A stretch of 24,908 nt of DNA from an uncultured Clostridia bacterium (GTDB lineage Bacteria; Bacillota; Clostridia; Peptostreptococcales; Anaerovoracaceae), in NCBI GenBank assembly GCA_937915045.1, contig CALDNM010000135.1, positions 1 to 24,908 of the forward strand, written 5' to 3'. How positions within the stretch are numbered: position 1 is the stretch's first letter; every line of letters begins with the position of its first letter. Below are positions 8,501 to 15,660 of this stretch, piece after piece. The notes beneath the pieces are model-generated. The model was not told where the DNA came from and did not search any database. It saw only the letters and a list, made by a program, of their open reading frames with translations. Made by a program: the position numbers and the translations under genes.

Positions 8501-9038
8501 ACTTTATGCTGTCATCGTTTTTAAAAGAGCTGTAATGCGCGAGGAAGTCCTCAAATCCTTTTCTCTCCTCATCGAACATCTCCTCGAAGATGTCGTCCAT
8601 CGCGTCAGCCTTCATCACTGCCGCGTCGTTTTCATCACAAACAGACAGATCTGAATCGCATTCGACCAGATGAAAATATCTCTTTACCACCTCAAAAGCA
8701 AAGGAGTCGAACGTGCTGATATGCGCACGGTACATTATGTCCAGCTGATGTCTCAGGTTGTCTTCATCGGGACTGCCTGACTCGATTTCTTCGTGGATAG
8801 ACCGCGTTATCTTTTCCTTCATCTCAGACGCTGCCGCTTTTGTGAAAGTTACGATGAGCATCCTGTCGATAGGAACATGATCTTCTATGATCATCTTCGT
8901 TATCCTGCGCACAAGCACAGCAGTTTTTCCGGAACCGGCGGCGGCCGAAACGAGTATATTCGTATCTCTCGCGGCGATCGCGTCCCACTGCTCGTCAGTA
9001 AATATTGAATCATTTTTGGTGCGTTGTATCTCTGCCAT
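5523..9038 (-). CDS. addA: ATP-dependent helicase/nuclease subunit A (AddA)
   Basis: AddA is the UvrD-like 3'-5' helicase and one nuclease of the AddAB (RecBCD-like) complex, which resects double-strand breaks for RecA. The protein is 1171 residues, near the usual length of about 1200. Visible motifs: Q motif FTDEQ (Q17), Walker A AAAGSGKT (32-39), Walker B DEYQDSN, VGDIKQSIYRFR, TVHKSKGLEF, YVAFTRAEDKL, and a C-terminal RecB-family nuclease motif LIDYKTN (D1120, K1122). I start at 9038 because GGGAGG lies directly upstream with good spacing and the sequence then begins MAEIQRTKND; the frame stays open to 9131, but that part lies in the promoter region and reads unlike AddA. Its usual partner addB, normally just upstream in the same operon, is not in this window. 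Confidence 0.96.
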   Translation of the reverse strand: MAEIQRTKNDSIFTDEQWDAIAARDTNILVSAAAGSGKTAVLVRRITKMIIEDHVPIDRMLIVTFTKAAASEMKEKITRSIHEEIESGSPDEDNLRHQLDIMYRAHISTFDSFAFEVVKRYFHLVECDSDLSVCDENDAAVMKADAMDDIFEEMFDEERKGFEDFLAHYSSFKNDDSIKSGMIKLYDSIRSIPDYMDWLENAADMLDMSEEEFRNSELAVIMMRDIDEMLLKALRTYESVVKLAEDSGIEHQLPVLRQDPINVQTLLEIKDMDQLGRALEAFSQPALSRVKKNVSDASLGAYDLHKGEIQEGRKKAKAIIDGIRKKYFAEDIRSSIKRMNETYKYAVFLLSLLKKFEIKYNERKSENDQADFADIEHYAIKILKNKDAAYEYRSIIDYIFIDEYQDSNLLQERIIDSIKKDNNVFMVGDIKQSIYRFRLADPSIFQDKYDNYRKYDKPAGGNGSKIDLNRNFRSKDGVVTAVNDVFKDIMNGYDEDAELRKGVAYTGDMEYKTEFAVVDCADEATEGIDQELLDMKKEELEALTAVSIINENAGHTNIWDVKQGRERVMRRGDIVILMRSAVNYADIFYQTLRDNGIDCYLENNGGYFEHIEVMTFMDLLRIIDNMRQDLPLLSVLRSPIFSFSIDDLIEIRRSEKGVPYHEAFLSYPENGRDAMLKKRVSEVVSSIMRWKKQQGYVPLDDFVWKLMGETGFYMYAGAMPGGEQRQAALRMLTEKAAYFRQRGSVTLYGFIRYIDNMRMRKIDMAQPNITSDSDDTVRIMTVHKSKGLEFPMVIYAGLSRKFQKGSRERNWSFHNHIGIGLRYSDPEGHWTKDTLMKAVIDGANSHEEMDEEKRLMYVAFTRAEDKLVLLASSDDWEKAGESYERGPMGESCALDLIYPSVLDHPDDFIQRVYTRHDLMMSASEDNRESVSLIDTLHGKAMKNYIADPDASLKKTVDAKMSYVYQHSDDLQIKSKYSVTEMNADKKPVISLEEPRFISGEQTFTAAQKGTVMHTVMEQIDFSAVEKKLQEGSAAADEYISGTVASMLEKEILTKEESEVVETEKIRAFFETDTGKRACAAKKLYRELPFTVVHDLNGSSVLVQGIIDCCFEEDGEIVLIDYKTNHSREGIEDLYREQIDLYREAIETINEKPVKEAYLYLFSTNEFVDMID

Positions 9039-9056
9039 GACTGCCTCCCGATTTAT

Positions 9057-9086
9057 TATATCACGGGCCCGCGAGTATGTGATATA
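9057..9086. promoter_or_regulatory. Inverted repeat TATATCAC-14-GTGATATA spanning divergent promoters
   Basis: Perfect 8-base arms lie at 9057-9064 and 9079-9086 in the 92-base space between addA and gpmI. Each arm overlaps an extended -10 element: TGATATACT on the plus strand (9080-9088) toward gpmI, and TGATATAAT on the minus strand (9063-9055) toward addA. Neither has a convincing -35. The minus-strand -10 would leave a leader of only about ten bases before the addA ATG. The symmetry suggests either an operator or simply two similar -10 elements facing away from each other. Confidence 0.5.
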
Positions 9087-9130
9087 CTGTTTTCGGGCAT
9101 ACATCCCACGCAGATGAAAGGATAAGCACA

Positions 9131-10666
9131 ATGAAAAACAATAAAAGGAAAAAACCGACGATGCTCATGATAATGGACGGATTCGGTATAAATAAAGAGA
9201 CATACGGAAACGCCATAGCACAGGCAAAAACACCAGGCCTGGACAGCCTGTTCGAGAAATATCCGCATACTGAGATCGCGGCGAGCGGTGAAGCTGTAGG
9301 CCTTCCAGAAGGTCAGATGGGCAACTCAGAAGTCGGACATCTAAATATCGGCGCCGGCCGTATCGTATATCAGGAGCTTACGCGTATAACAAGAGCTGTC
9401 GCGGACAAGACCTTCTTTGACAATGAAGCGCTGCTCGGCGCTATGGAACACGTAAAGAAAAACGATTCCACTCTGCATTTATTCGGACTGCTTTCCGACG
9501 GAGGTGTACACAGTCACATCGATCATCTAAAAGCTCTCCTCAGCATGGCTAAAACGAACGGCATAAAAAATGTCTGTGTAGACTGCTTCCTCGACGGAAG
9601 AGACGTACCTCCAACCAGCGCGGGTACATATATCGACGAACTCGAAAAATATATGGCTGAGATCGATACAGGCCGCATTGCGCTGATATCCGGAAGATAC
9701 TACGCTATGGATCGTGATACACGCTGGGAAAGAGTGTCCATGGCATACGACGCTCTTACCCTCGGAAAAGGATATCACGCCGTGACAGCTTCAGAAGCCC
9801 TCGCGGAAGCATACAAAAGAGATGAGACGGACGAGTTCGTGAAACCTGCAGTGATCGGGAAAGATACCGCTGTGAAAAACGGTGATTCAATTGTCATGTT
9901 CAATTTCAGACCGGACCGCGCGAGAGAGATAACGCGCTGTTTCGTCGACAGTTCATTCAGCGGTTTTGAACGCGAAAATATCATTTCAGATCTGTTCTAT
10001 GTCACGATGACTCAGTATGACGCGACTATGCCGGATGTTCATATCGCTTTCCCTCCCGAGTCTATAAAAAACACTCTTGGCGAATACGCCGCTTCTCTTG
10101 GCCTGAAACAGCTCAGAATAGCAGAAACGGAAAAATACGCGCATGTGACGTTCTTCTTCAACGGCGGAGTAGAAAAGCCAAATGAGGGAGAAGACAGGAT
10201 ACTAGTACCGTCTCCAAAAGTGGCCACATACGATATGCAGCCTGAGATGAGCGCTTATATCATTACTGAGAAAGTCATCGAGCAGATACGCGCTGATAAA
10301 TATGACCTTATCATACTCAATTTCGCGAACGCCGATATGGTCGGTCACACAGGAATAATGGAAGCCGCGATTAAAGCTATCGAGACTCTCGATGTGTGTG
10401 TGCCGAAGATAGCCGGCGAAGTCCTCGCGAAAGACGGGCAGATGCTTCTGACCGCTGACCACGGGAACGCGGATATAATGATGGATACAGAAGGAAAACC
10501 GGTCACGAAACATTCGACAAACCCGGTCCCTCTTGTAAATATATCGAATGATCCCGCTCCGCTGAGATCCGGCGGAAAACTTGCGGATCTGGCTCCTACG
10601 CTCCTCGATATGATGGGCATAGAAATACCAAAAGAAATGACCGGCGAAAGCCTTATCGAAAAATAA
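9131..10666 (+). CDS. gpmI: 2,3-bisphosphoglycerate-independent phosphoglycerate mutase
   Basis: This glycolytic enzyme converts 3-phosphoglycerate to 2-phosphoglycerate through a phosphoserine intermediate and needs manganese. The 511 residues match the family length. An alkaline-phosphatase-type metal centre is visible: D16 in MIMDGFG, S66 (phosphorylated serine) in GNSEVGH, DGRDVPP, RPDRAREIT, FANADMVGH and the C-terminal DHGNAD followed by KHSTNPVP. AAAGGA lies upstream of the ATG. It stands alone rather than in a gap-pgk-tpi-gpmI-eno cluster. It is transcribed away from addA and converges on the COG2509 flavoprotein gene, with only six bases between the two stop codons. Confidence 0.98.
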   Translation: MKNNKRKKPTMLMIMDGFGINKETYGNAIAQAKTPGLDSLFEKYPHTEIAASGEAVGLPEGQMGNSEVGHLNIGAGRIVYQELTRITRAVADKTFFDNEALLGAMEHVKKNDSTLHLFGLLSDGGVHSHIDHLKALLSMAKTNGIKNVCVDCFLDGRDVPPTSAGTYIDELEKYMAEIDTGRIALISGRYYAMDRDTRWERVSMAYDALTLGKGYHAVTASEALAEAYKRDETDEFVKPAVIGKDTAVKNGDSIVMFNFRPDRAREITRCFVDSSFSGFERENIISDLFYVTMTQYDATMPDVHIAFPPESIKNTLGEYAASLGLKQLRIAETEKYAHVTFFFNGGVEKPNEGEDRILVPSPKVATYDMQPEMSAYIITEKVIEQIRADKYDLIILNFANADMVGHTGIMEAAIKAIETLDVCVPKIAGEVLAKDGQMLLTADHGNADIMMDTEGKPVTKHSTNPVPLVNISNDPAPLRSGGKLADLAPTLLDMMGIEIPKEMTGESLIEK

Positions 10667-10672
10667 AACAGA

Positions 10673-12193
10673 TCACTTTCTATATCTGAGAGCTATACGT
10701 TCCGCCGCTTTGATACCGTCAACAGCGGCGGAAACTATTCCTCCCGCGTATCCGGCGCCTTCTCCGCACGGATATACTCCGGCTATATCCGCCATCATAT
10801 TTTCATCTCTTATGATCCTGACAGGAGAACTGCTCCTCGTCTCGACACCTGTCATCAAAGCGTGAGGATCATCGAATCCTCTGAGCCTGCGCGCCATGAA
10901 AGGCACCGCCTCAGTTATTGCCTCTGAAGCAAAGCCCGGCAGACATTTCTCTACATCGGAACCTCTGAAATCTTTCAGTTCGGTTCGCGGCGCTTTATAG
11001 TCTCTTCCTCCGTACTCAAAAGCGAGACGCTCATATTTCCTCTGGAACTCCACGCCCGCGAGAGGATCCGAAGAACCGAGGTCCTCAGTCCTTACATCCG
11101 CGAGAAGCCCGCTGTTCGCGTACTTCCCGCTCCTCGCGCTGTCGCTCATACCATTCGTAACTACTCCGCCCTCTTCGCTTGACGCTATGATCACCTCACC
11201 GCCAGGACACATACAGAAAGTGTACACTCCCCTGCTGTTCCTGCCGTGATAACTGAGCTTGTAATCCGCCGGCCCCAGAATTTTCGCGCGATCGTCGCTG
11301 CCGTACTGTGCTTTATTTATGAGACTCTGTTCATGCTCGATCCTGACACCTATCGAAAAAGGCTTCTGCTCTATGGTGAAACCATTCGCGGCAAGCATCG
11401 AAAAAGTATCGCGCGCGCTGTGCCCTACAGCCAGAACAAGATCGTCAGTATCGATATGCCCCTGCCCGGAAATATCCACACCGCTCAGTATACCGTTCTT
11501 CGAAGTGATGTTTTCCGCTTTTGTACTGAACAGCACCTCGCCGCCATTTTTGATTATTGCTTCGCGTATATTCGCGACAGCTGTCTTAAGCACATCCGTT
11601 CCGATATGCGGTCTCGCGTCGACGAGGATATCGTCCCCTGCTCCAGCCGCAGCGAATTCTTCGATCACTTTCCTGACTCTCGGATCCTTGATACCCGTCG
11701 TCAGCTTACCGTCAGAAAAAGTACCGGCGCCGCCCTCTCCGAACTGCACGTTCGATTCGGTATCCAGCACCCCGCTTTGCCTGAACGCGTCGACATCTCG
11801 CGACCTCTCGGACACTTTCTTCCCTCGTTCAAGGACGATCGGCCTGAATCCCATCTGTGAAAGGATCAGAGCGCAGAACATACCGCACGGTCCGAAACCA
11901 ACAATCACAGGTCTCTTCGTTCCGGACGGCATCTCACCGCCTCTCGGCATGACATATCTGTATTCCAGGTCCGGTGCTTCAGGAAGATCGATATGCTCAC
12001 TCGAGCATGTAAAATCGACGGAATAAACAAGTCTGATATCTCCCTTATCTCTCGCGTCAACAGATCTTCTGACGATTTTCCAGTCATATATCTCGAGTTC
12101 TCTCTTTCCGCTGCGCGACCTTATTATCGAAGGAATGACATCCGTCTTCTCTCCGATCCGCAATTTTATCTGATGTATCCTGTAAGTCTTCAA
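10673..12193 (-). CDS. FAD-dependent dehydrogenase of the COG2509 family
   Basis: The product is a cytoplasmic FAD-binding protein of about 506 residues with a GFGPCG dinucleotide-binding loop (99-104), an N-terminal extension typical of COG2509 members, and motifs QFGEGGAGTFSDGKL and a C-terminal YPCGEGAGYAGGI FAD-contact segment. Members are widespread in Clostridia, and no substrate is firmly established. I choose a TTG start at 12193: TTGA overlaps the TGA stop of the upstream gene, GGAAAGG lies just upstream, and the protein then begins LKTYRIHQIKL, as relatives do. In-frame ATGs at 12232 and 12259 would add 13-22 residues buried in the preceding gene. It forms a coupled pair with the upstream flavoprotein. 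Confidence 0.85.
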   Translation of the reverse strand: MKTYRIHQIKLRIGEKTDVIPSIIRSRSGKRELEIYDWKIVRRSVDARDKGDIRLVYSVDFTCSSEHIDLPEAPDLEYRYVMPRGGEMPSGTKRPVIVGFGPCGMFCALILSQMGFRPIVLERGKKVSERSRDVDAFRQSGVLDTESNVQFGEGGAGTFSDGKLTTGIKDPRVRKVIEEFAAAGAGDDILVDARPHIGTDVLKTAVANIREAIIKNGGEVLFSTKAENITSKNGILSGVDISGQGHIDTDDLVLAVGHSARDTFSMLAANGFTIEQKPFSIGVRIEHEQSLINKAQYGSDDRAKILGPADYKLSYHGRNSRGVYTFCMCPGGEVIIASSEEGGVVTNGMSDSARSGKYANSGLLADVRTEDLGSSDPLAGVEFQRKYERLAFEYGGRDYKAPRTELKDFRGSDVEKCLPGFASEAITEAVPFMARRLRGFDDPHALMTGVETRSSSPVRIIRDENMMADIAGVYPCGEGAGYAGGIVSAAVDGIKAAERIALRYRK

Positions 12194-13386
12194 CGCGCCA
12201 TCGCCTTTCCCGCTTTTATTCCTGTTTCCCATGCATTCTGAAGGTTGAACCCTCCGCACTGCCAGTCGCGGTCAATGATCTCTCCCGCGAAATACAGCCC
12301 GTCAGCTATACGTGACTGCATTGTATCCATATCGATCTCTTCTGTCTTTACCCCGCCCAAAGTGCACTGAGCGTCCTTCCAGCCGCCTGCTCCGGAGACG
12401 CGCACTGACCAGTTTTTCATATTCTTCGCAAGCCTCTCGATCTCATCTCCGCTGATATCCGCCGCAAAAGCTCCCGGTGAAGTTTCAGAAAGAGAACGCG
12501 AAACTATATCTTCCGCGAGGCGTGCCGGGACGATCGACAAGAAGATATCCGAAGCCCTGAGTCCCGGTATTTCTTTTCTTTTAAAAAGAAGTCCAGACAA
12601 TTCCTTCTCGCTCTTTTCCGGCATGAAATCTATCTCCACGCGGTAACGCCTGAATTCTTTTTTGATGTCTTTTCCTTCGAGTTTCAGAAAGCGGCTCAGA
12701 TCCATGATGCATATCCCCGAGAGCGCTCCTTCCGCGAACTGTACTTCTCCATATTCTTCGTATATGGCCTCTCCGTCTCTGAGAAGCGCGCAGCGCCCCT
12801 TCGCTCTCGTGCCTTTCAGCGATCCTGAAATATCTCCGCTCTTTATCGATGTCAGCACCGGCGCGAGTCTCGTCACCGTATGGCCGAAACTTTTCGCGAA
12901 AGCGTAACCGTCACCCGATGTACCGAACTGAGGAGCGGCTTTCCCTCCGGACGCTATGAGCAGTTTTTTCGATTTTACAGTAATGCCTTCACCGCCCGAA
13001 ATTCCATACACCTCGAAAGTGCCGTCTTCTACGCGTGCTGTCTTCGTCACAGCAAAGTCTGTCATCATCTCAGCGCCAAGAGCTTCCGCGGTATTGACAA
13101 GAGCCTTCACTACATCTTCCGCGCGTCCTGACCTAGGGTAAAACCTGCCTTCGTTTTCTTTGACAGTTTCGACTCCGATGCTCCTGAAAAAAGAAAGAGA
13201 CGCTTCCGCGCTCTCACATTTCGCGTTAGTTATATTGCATCTCCCGTTTCCGGAAGCGCTGATCTTCCTGCCCGGACGATCCATTTTTTCGATCACGCAG
13301 ACGTTCAGCCCCGGGTCATCACGAAGACACGTGACAGCCGCCGAAAGGCCCGACGCGCCTCCGCCTATAACACAAATATCGTACAT
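12190..13386 (-). CDS. HI0933/YhiN-family NAD(P)/FAD-dependent oxidoreductase
   Basis: This 398-residue flavoprotein starts MYDICVIGGGASG, with the Rossmann GxGxxG at 8-13, followed by the family hallmark KISASGNGRCNITN and a C-terminal FAD-binding segment ending GGFNLQNAWETG. The HI0933-like family is common in bacteria but its reaction is not established. The ATG at 13386 is preceded by AGGAGAGG at good spacing; the longer open frame upstream (to 13569) crosses into the divergent regulator gene and is not coding. On the minus strand TATAAT at 13413-13408 may be its -10, with a leader of about 15 bases. It is the first gene of a two-gene unit, and its stop overlaps the TTG start of the COG2509 gene. 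Confidence 0.93.
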   Translation of the reverse strand: MYDICVIGGGASGLSAAVTCLRDDPGLNVCVIEKMDRPGRKISASGNGRCNITNAKCESAEASLSFFRSIGVETVKENEGRFYPRSGRAEDVVKALVNTAEALGAEMMTDFAVTKTARVEDGTFEVYGISGGEGITVKSKKLLIASGGKAAPQFGTSGDGYAFAKSFGHTVTRLAPVLTSIKSGDISGSLKGTRAKGRCALLRDGEAIYEEYGEVQFAEGALSGICIMDLSRFLKLEGKDIKKEFRRYRVEIDFMPEKSEKELSGLLFKRKEIPGLRASDIFLSIVPARLAEDIVSRSLSETSPGAFAADISGDEIERLAKNMKNWSVRVSGAGGWKDAQCTLGGVKTEEIDMDTMQSRIADGLYFAGEIIDRDWQCGGFNLQNAWETGIKAGKAMAR

Positions 13387-13452
13387 TACTGCCTCTCCTT
13401 TTTCATAATTATAACGCCCGTAAGGTATCAATGCCACAATAATTATCTCTCG

Positions 13453-13472
13453 TATGATATAATTATGATATA
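13453..13472 (+). promoter_or_regulatory. Tandem TATGATATA repeat with 11-base period over the response-regulator promoter
   Basis: Identical nonamers lie at 13453-13461 and 13464-13472, eleven bases apart. The first overlaps an extended -10, TGATATAAT (13455-13463), which would start transcription near 13470, about 45 bases before the regulator ATG. The 11-base period fits direct-repeat binding by OmpR/PhoB-type regulators and, being placed over the -10, would suggest autorepression. The region is AT-rich, so chance is possible. Confidence 0.4.
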
Positions 13473-13516
13473 GAGCCTGCAGGACGACTTTTCTTATAGG
13501 ATTAAGGAGGAGATCT

Positions 13517-14191
13517 ATGCGTATCCTTGTTGTGGAGGATGAACCAAATCTCAACAAACTTATAGTCAAAAAACTGAAAATGGAGCATTACTCGGTCGAC
13601 GCGTGCCTGAATGGGAGCGACGCTCTCGACTATCTTAACATGACTGAATACGACGCTGTGGTGCTGGACATCATGCTGCCGGCTTTCAGCGGATTCGATA
13701 TACTCAAGCTCATGAGGGAGAACGGCGACGATACGCCTGTCATATTCCTGACAGCGATGGACGGTGTGGATGACCGTGTGAAAGGTCTTGAAGCCGGAGC
13801 CGATGATTACCTCGTCAAGCCGTTTGCTTTCGATGAGCTCACGGCGCGCGTGAAAGCCCTTATAAGGAGATCGTCGAACAGCGCGAACGACATTTATGAG
13901 CTTGCTGACCTGAAAGTCGACTGTACTGCCAGGACTGTGACACGCGGAGAGACCGATATCTCGCTGTCAGCGAAAGAATTCGCTATCCTCGAGTACATGA
14001 TCAGGAATAAGGAAAAAGTCCTCTCACGCGACAAAATAAGCCGCCATATATGGAATTACGATTACGAAGGCGGATCGAACATGGTAGATGTATACATAAG
14101 ATATCTGCGCAGGAAGATCGACGAGCCTTTTGGAAATAAACTCATACAGACAGTTCGGGGCGCCGGATATGTGCTCCGGGAGGAAAAATGA
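13517..14191 (+). CDS. OmpR/PhoB-family response regulator
   Basis: A cytoplasmic DNA-binding regulator of 224 residues. The receiver domain (1-118) has the acidic pocket E7/D8, phosphoacceptor D51 in VVLDIMLP, T79 and K101 in LVKPF. The C-terminal winged-helix domain (about 125-222) ends in the usual sequence MVDVYIRYLRRKID followed by VRGAGYVL. An AAGGAGGAG ribosome site lies before the ATG. Its last four bases overlap the start of the sensor kinase gene, so the two are translationally coupled and almost certainly cognate. The signal and regulon are not evident from sequence; the nearest candidate target is the exported-protein gene downstream. Confidence 0.97.
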   Translation: MRILVVEDEPNLNKLIVKKLKMEHYSVDACLNGSDALDYLNMTEYDAVVLDIMLPAFSGFDILKLMRENGDDTPVIFLTAMDGVDDRVKGLEAGADDYLVKPFAFDELTARVKALIRRSSNSANDIYELADLKVDCTARTVTRGETDISLSAKEFAILEYMIRNKEKVLSRDKISRHIWNYDYEGGSNMVDVYIRYLRRKIDEPFGNKLIQTVRGAGYVLREEK

Positions 14192-15564
14192 AAAATATAT
14201 CGATCAAGGCAAAAGTCACGATATGGTTCACGATCCTGATGACGATACTCGCTATAGTCGCCTTCGGATTTATTATTTATGTAGGACAAAACATGGTCAA
14301 AGCTACATCGAAGGACAAACTCATCGATTTCGTGGACGAAAACTGCAATGACATCACTTACCAAAAAGGAAAACTCACTTTCAGCGATGGGTTCGATTAT
14401 TATAAGGACGGCATGTATCTCTGTGTTTATGATCTTGATCAGAAGCAGGTCAAAGGGCGCACGCCGCAGGGCTTCAACAGCAAGAAAGTTCCTTTTGATT
14501 CAAACGAGTCTCAGACGCTGAAGAGCGGAGATCACAACTGGTTCGTATATGATACGACTTATTATCTTGATGGTTACGGAAATTTCTGGGTACGAGGCGT
14601 GGTGAACGACGTCAATGAGCAGTCGACTTTCAATACTCTTATCTACCTCGCCAGTATCATCCTGCCGATAATAATCATCATAGCCGCGCTCGGGGGCTAT
14701 TTACTCATCAAACGCGCGTTCAGACCGGTGCGCCAGATCGCGGAATCAGCTAACCGGATAAATGACGGTTCAGATCTTTCGTCACGCATCGATCTTGGCG
14801 AAGGGAAAGATGAAATCTACACTCTCGCAAACACATTCGACAGCATGTTCGACAGACTGGAGACTTCCTTCGAAAACGAAAAGCAGTTCACGAACAACGC
14901 TTCTCATGAACTTCGGACCCCGACTTCAGTGATAGTATCGCAATGCGAATTCGCGCTCGAAAACGCGGAAACCATCGAAGACGCCAGAGAAGCTCTTTAT
15001 ATCGTTCTCGATCAGGCCGAACATATGTCAAGCCTCATATCGCAGCTCCTTGCCATAGCGCGCGAGTCGAACAACGCTAAACACCTCAACATAGACAGCA
15101 TAGACATAGGCGATCTGGCTCAGATAATCTCCGAGCAGCAGCAGGAATCCGCCGCTGAGAAAAACATTTTGATCAGCTGCAATGCTCCTCAGGGAATAAA
15201 AGTCCTGGGCGATCAGACGATGCTGATGCGCGTGTTCATAAACCTTATATCCAACGCGGTCAAATACAGCGGCAGCGGAAGTCATATACAGGTGACAGTA
15301 TCTGAAGCGGAAAGCGAAAACGGCAGCCGATCAGCTGTATGCTCAGTCAAAGATGACGGCATAGGCATCCCCGAAAAAGACATCGACAGGATCTGGGATC
15401 GTTTTTACAGAGTCGATGAGTCGAGGAACGCCGCGGACGACAGCACCGGACTTGGGCTCTCAATGGTCAAATGGATGGTCGAAGCGCACGGAGGAACTAT
15501 ATCCGTGACTAGTGAGCTTGGGAAAGGATCGGAATTTACTTTCACGATACCTGAAGAAATGTGA
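14188..15564 (+). CDS. Membrane sensor histidine kinase
   Basis: A 458-residue HisKA-type kinase. Transmembrane helix 1 is at about 11-32 and helix 2 at about 151-174, enclosing an extracellular sensor domain of about 118 residues that I do not recognise. A HAMP linker follows (about 174-226), then the phosphoacceptor H240 in NNASHELRTP and a HATPase domain with the N box (NLISNAVKYS), G1 (DDGIGIPEKD), F box (DRFYRVDES) and G2 (GLGLSMVKWM). The ATG overlaps the regulator stop by four bases. The protein should autophosphorylate H240 and pass the phosphate to D51 of the regulator. Confidence 0.97.
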   Translation: MKNISIKAKVTIWFTILMTILAIVAFGFIIYVGQNMVKATSKDKLIDFVDENCNDITYQKGKLTFSDGFDYYKDGMYLCVYDLDQKQVKGRTPQGFNSKKVPFDSNESQTLKSGDHNWFVYDTTYYLDGYGNFWVRGVVNDVNEQSTFNTLIYLASIILPIIIIIAALGGYLLIKRAFRPVRQIAESANRINDGSDLSSRIDLGEGKDEIYTLANTFDSMFDRLETSFENEKQFTNNASHELRTPTSVIVSQCEFALENAETIEDAREALYIVLDQAEHMSSLISQLLAIARESNNAKHLNIDSIDIGDLAQIISEQQQESAAEKNILISCNAPQGIKVLGDQTMLMRVFINLISNAVKYSGSGSHIQVTVSEAESENGSRSAVCSVKDDGIGIPEKDIDRIWDRFYRVDESRNAADDSTGLGLSMVKWMVEAHGGTISVTSELGKGSEFTFTIPEEM

Positions 15565-15566
15565 TA

Positions 15567-15601
15567 TCTTTAATGATTCTTTAATCTGAAAAGTGTATCA
15601 T
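15567..15601 (+). promoter_or_regulatory. Direct repeat TCTTTAAT (11-base period) with -10 element before the exported-protein gene
   Basis: Identical octamers lie at 15567-15574 and 15578-15585, one helical turn (11 bases) apart. A TATCAT -10-like hexamer at 15596-15601 starts ten bases after the second copy. No good -35 is present. This arrangement, an 11-base direct repeat replacing the -35 just upstream of the -10, is that of promoters activated by PhoB/OmpR-family regulators. Transcription would begin near 15608. Confidence 0.45.
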
Positions 15602-15660
15602 TGTATCTAGAAGAGGGATAGGGATCATTGAATCCGGACAAGGAGGCACTTAGATATCCA

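Noticed and set aside
9039..9131. N-terminal extension of addA to an ATG at 9131
   Set aside because: The added residues cross the divergent promoter region; the ATG at 9038 has a near-perfect GGGAGG site and the AddA family begins there.
13387..13569. N-terminal extension of the HI0933-family protein
   Set aside because: It would overlap the start of the divergent response regulator; MYDICVIGGGASG at 13386 is the normal family start with a good ribosome site.
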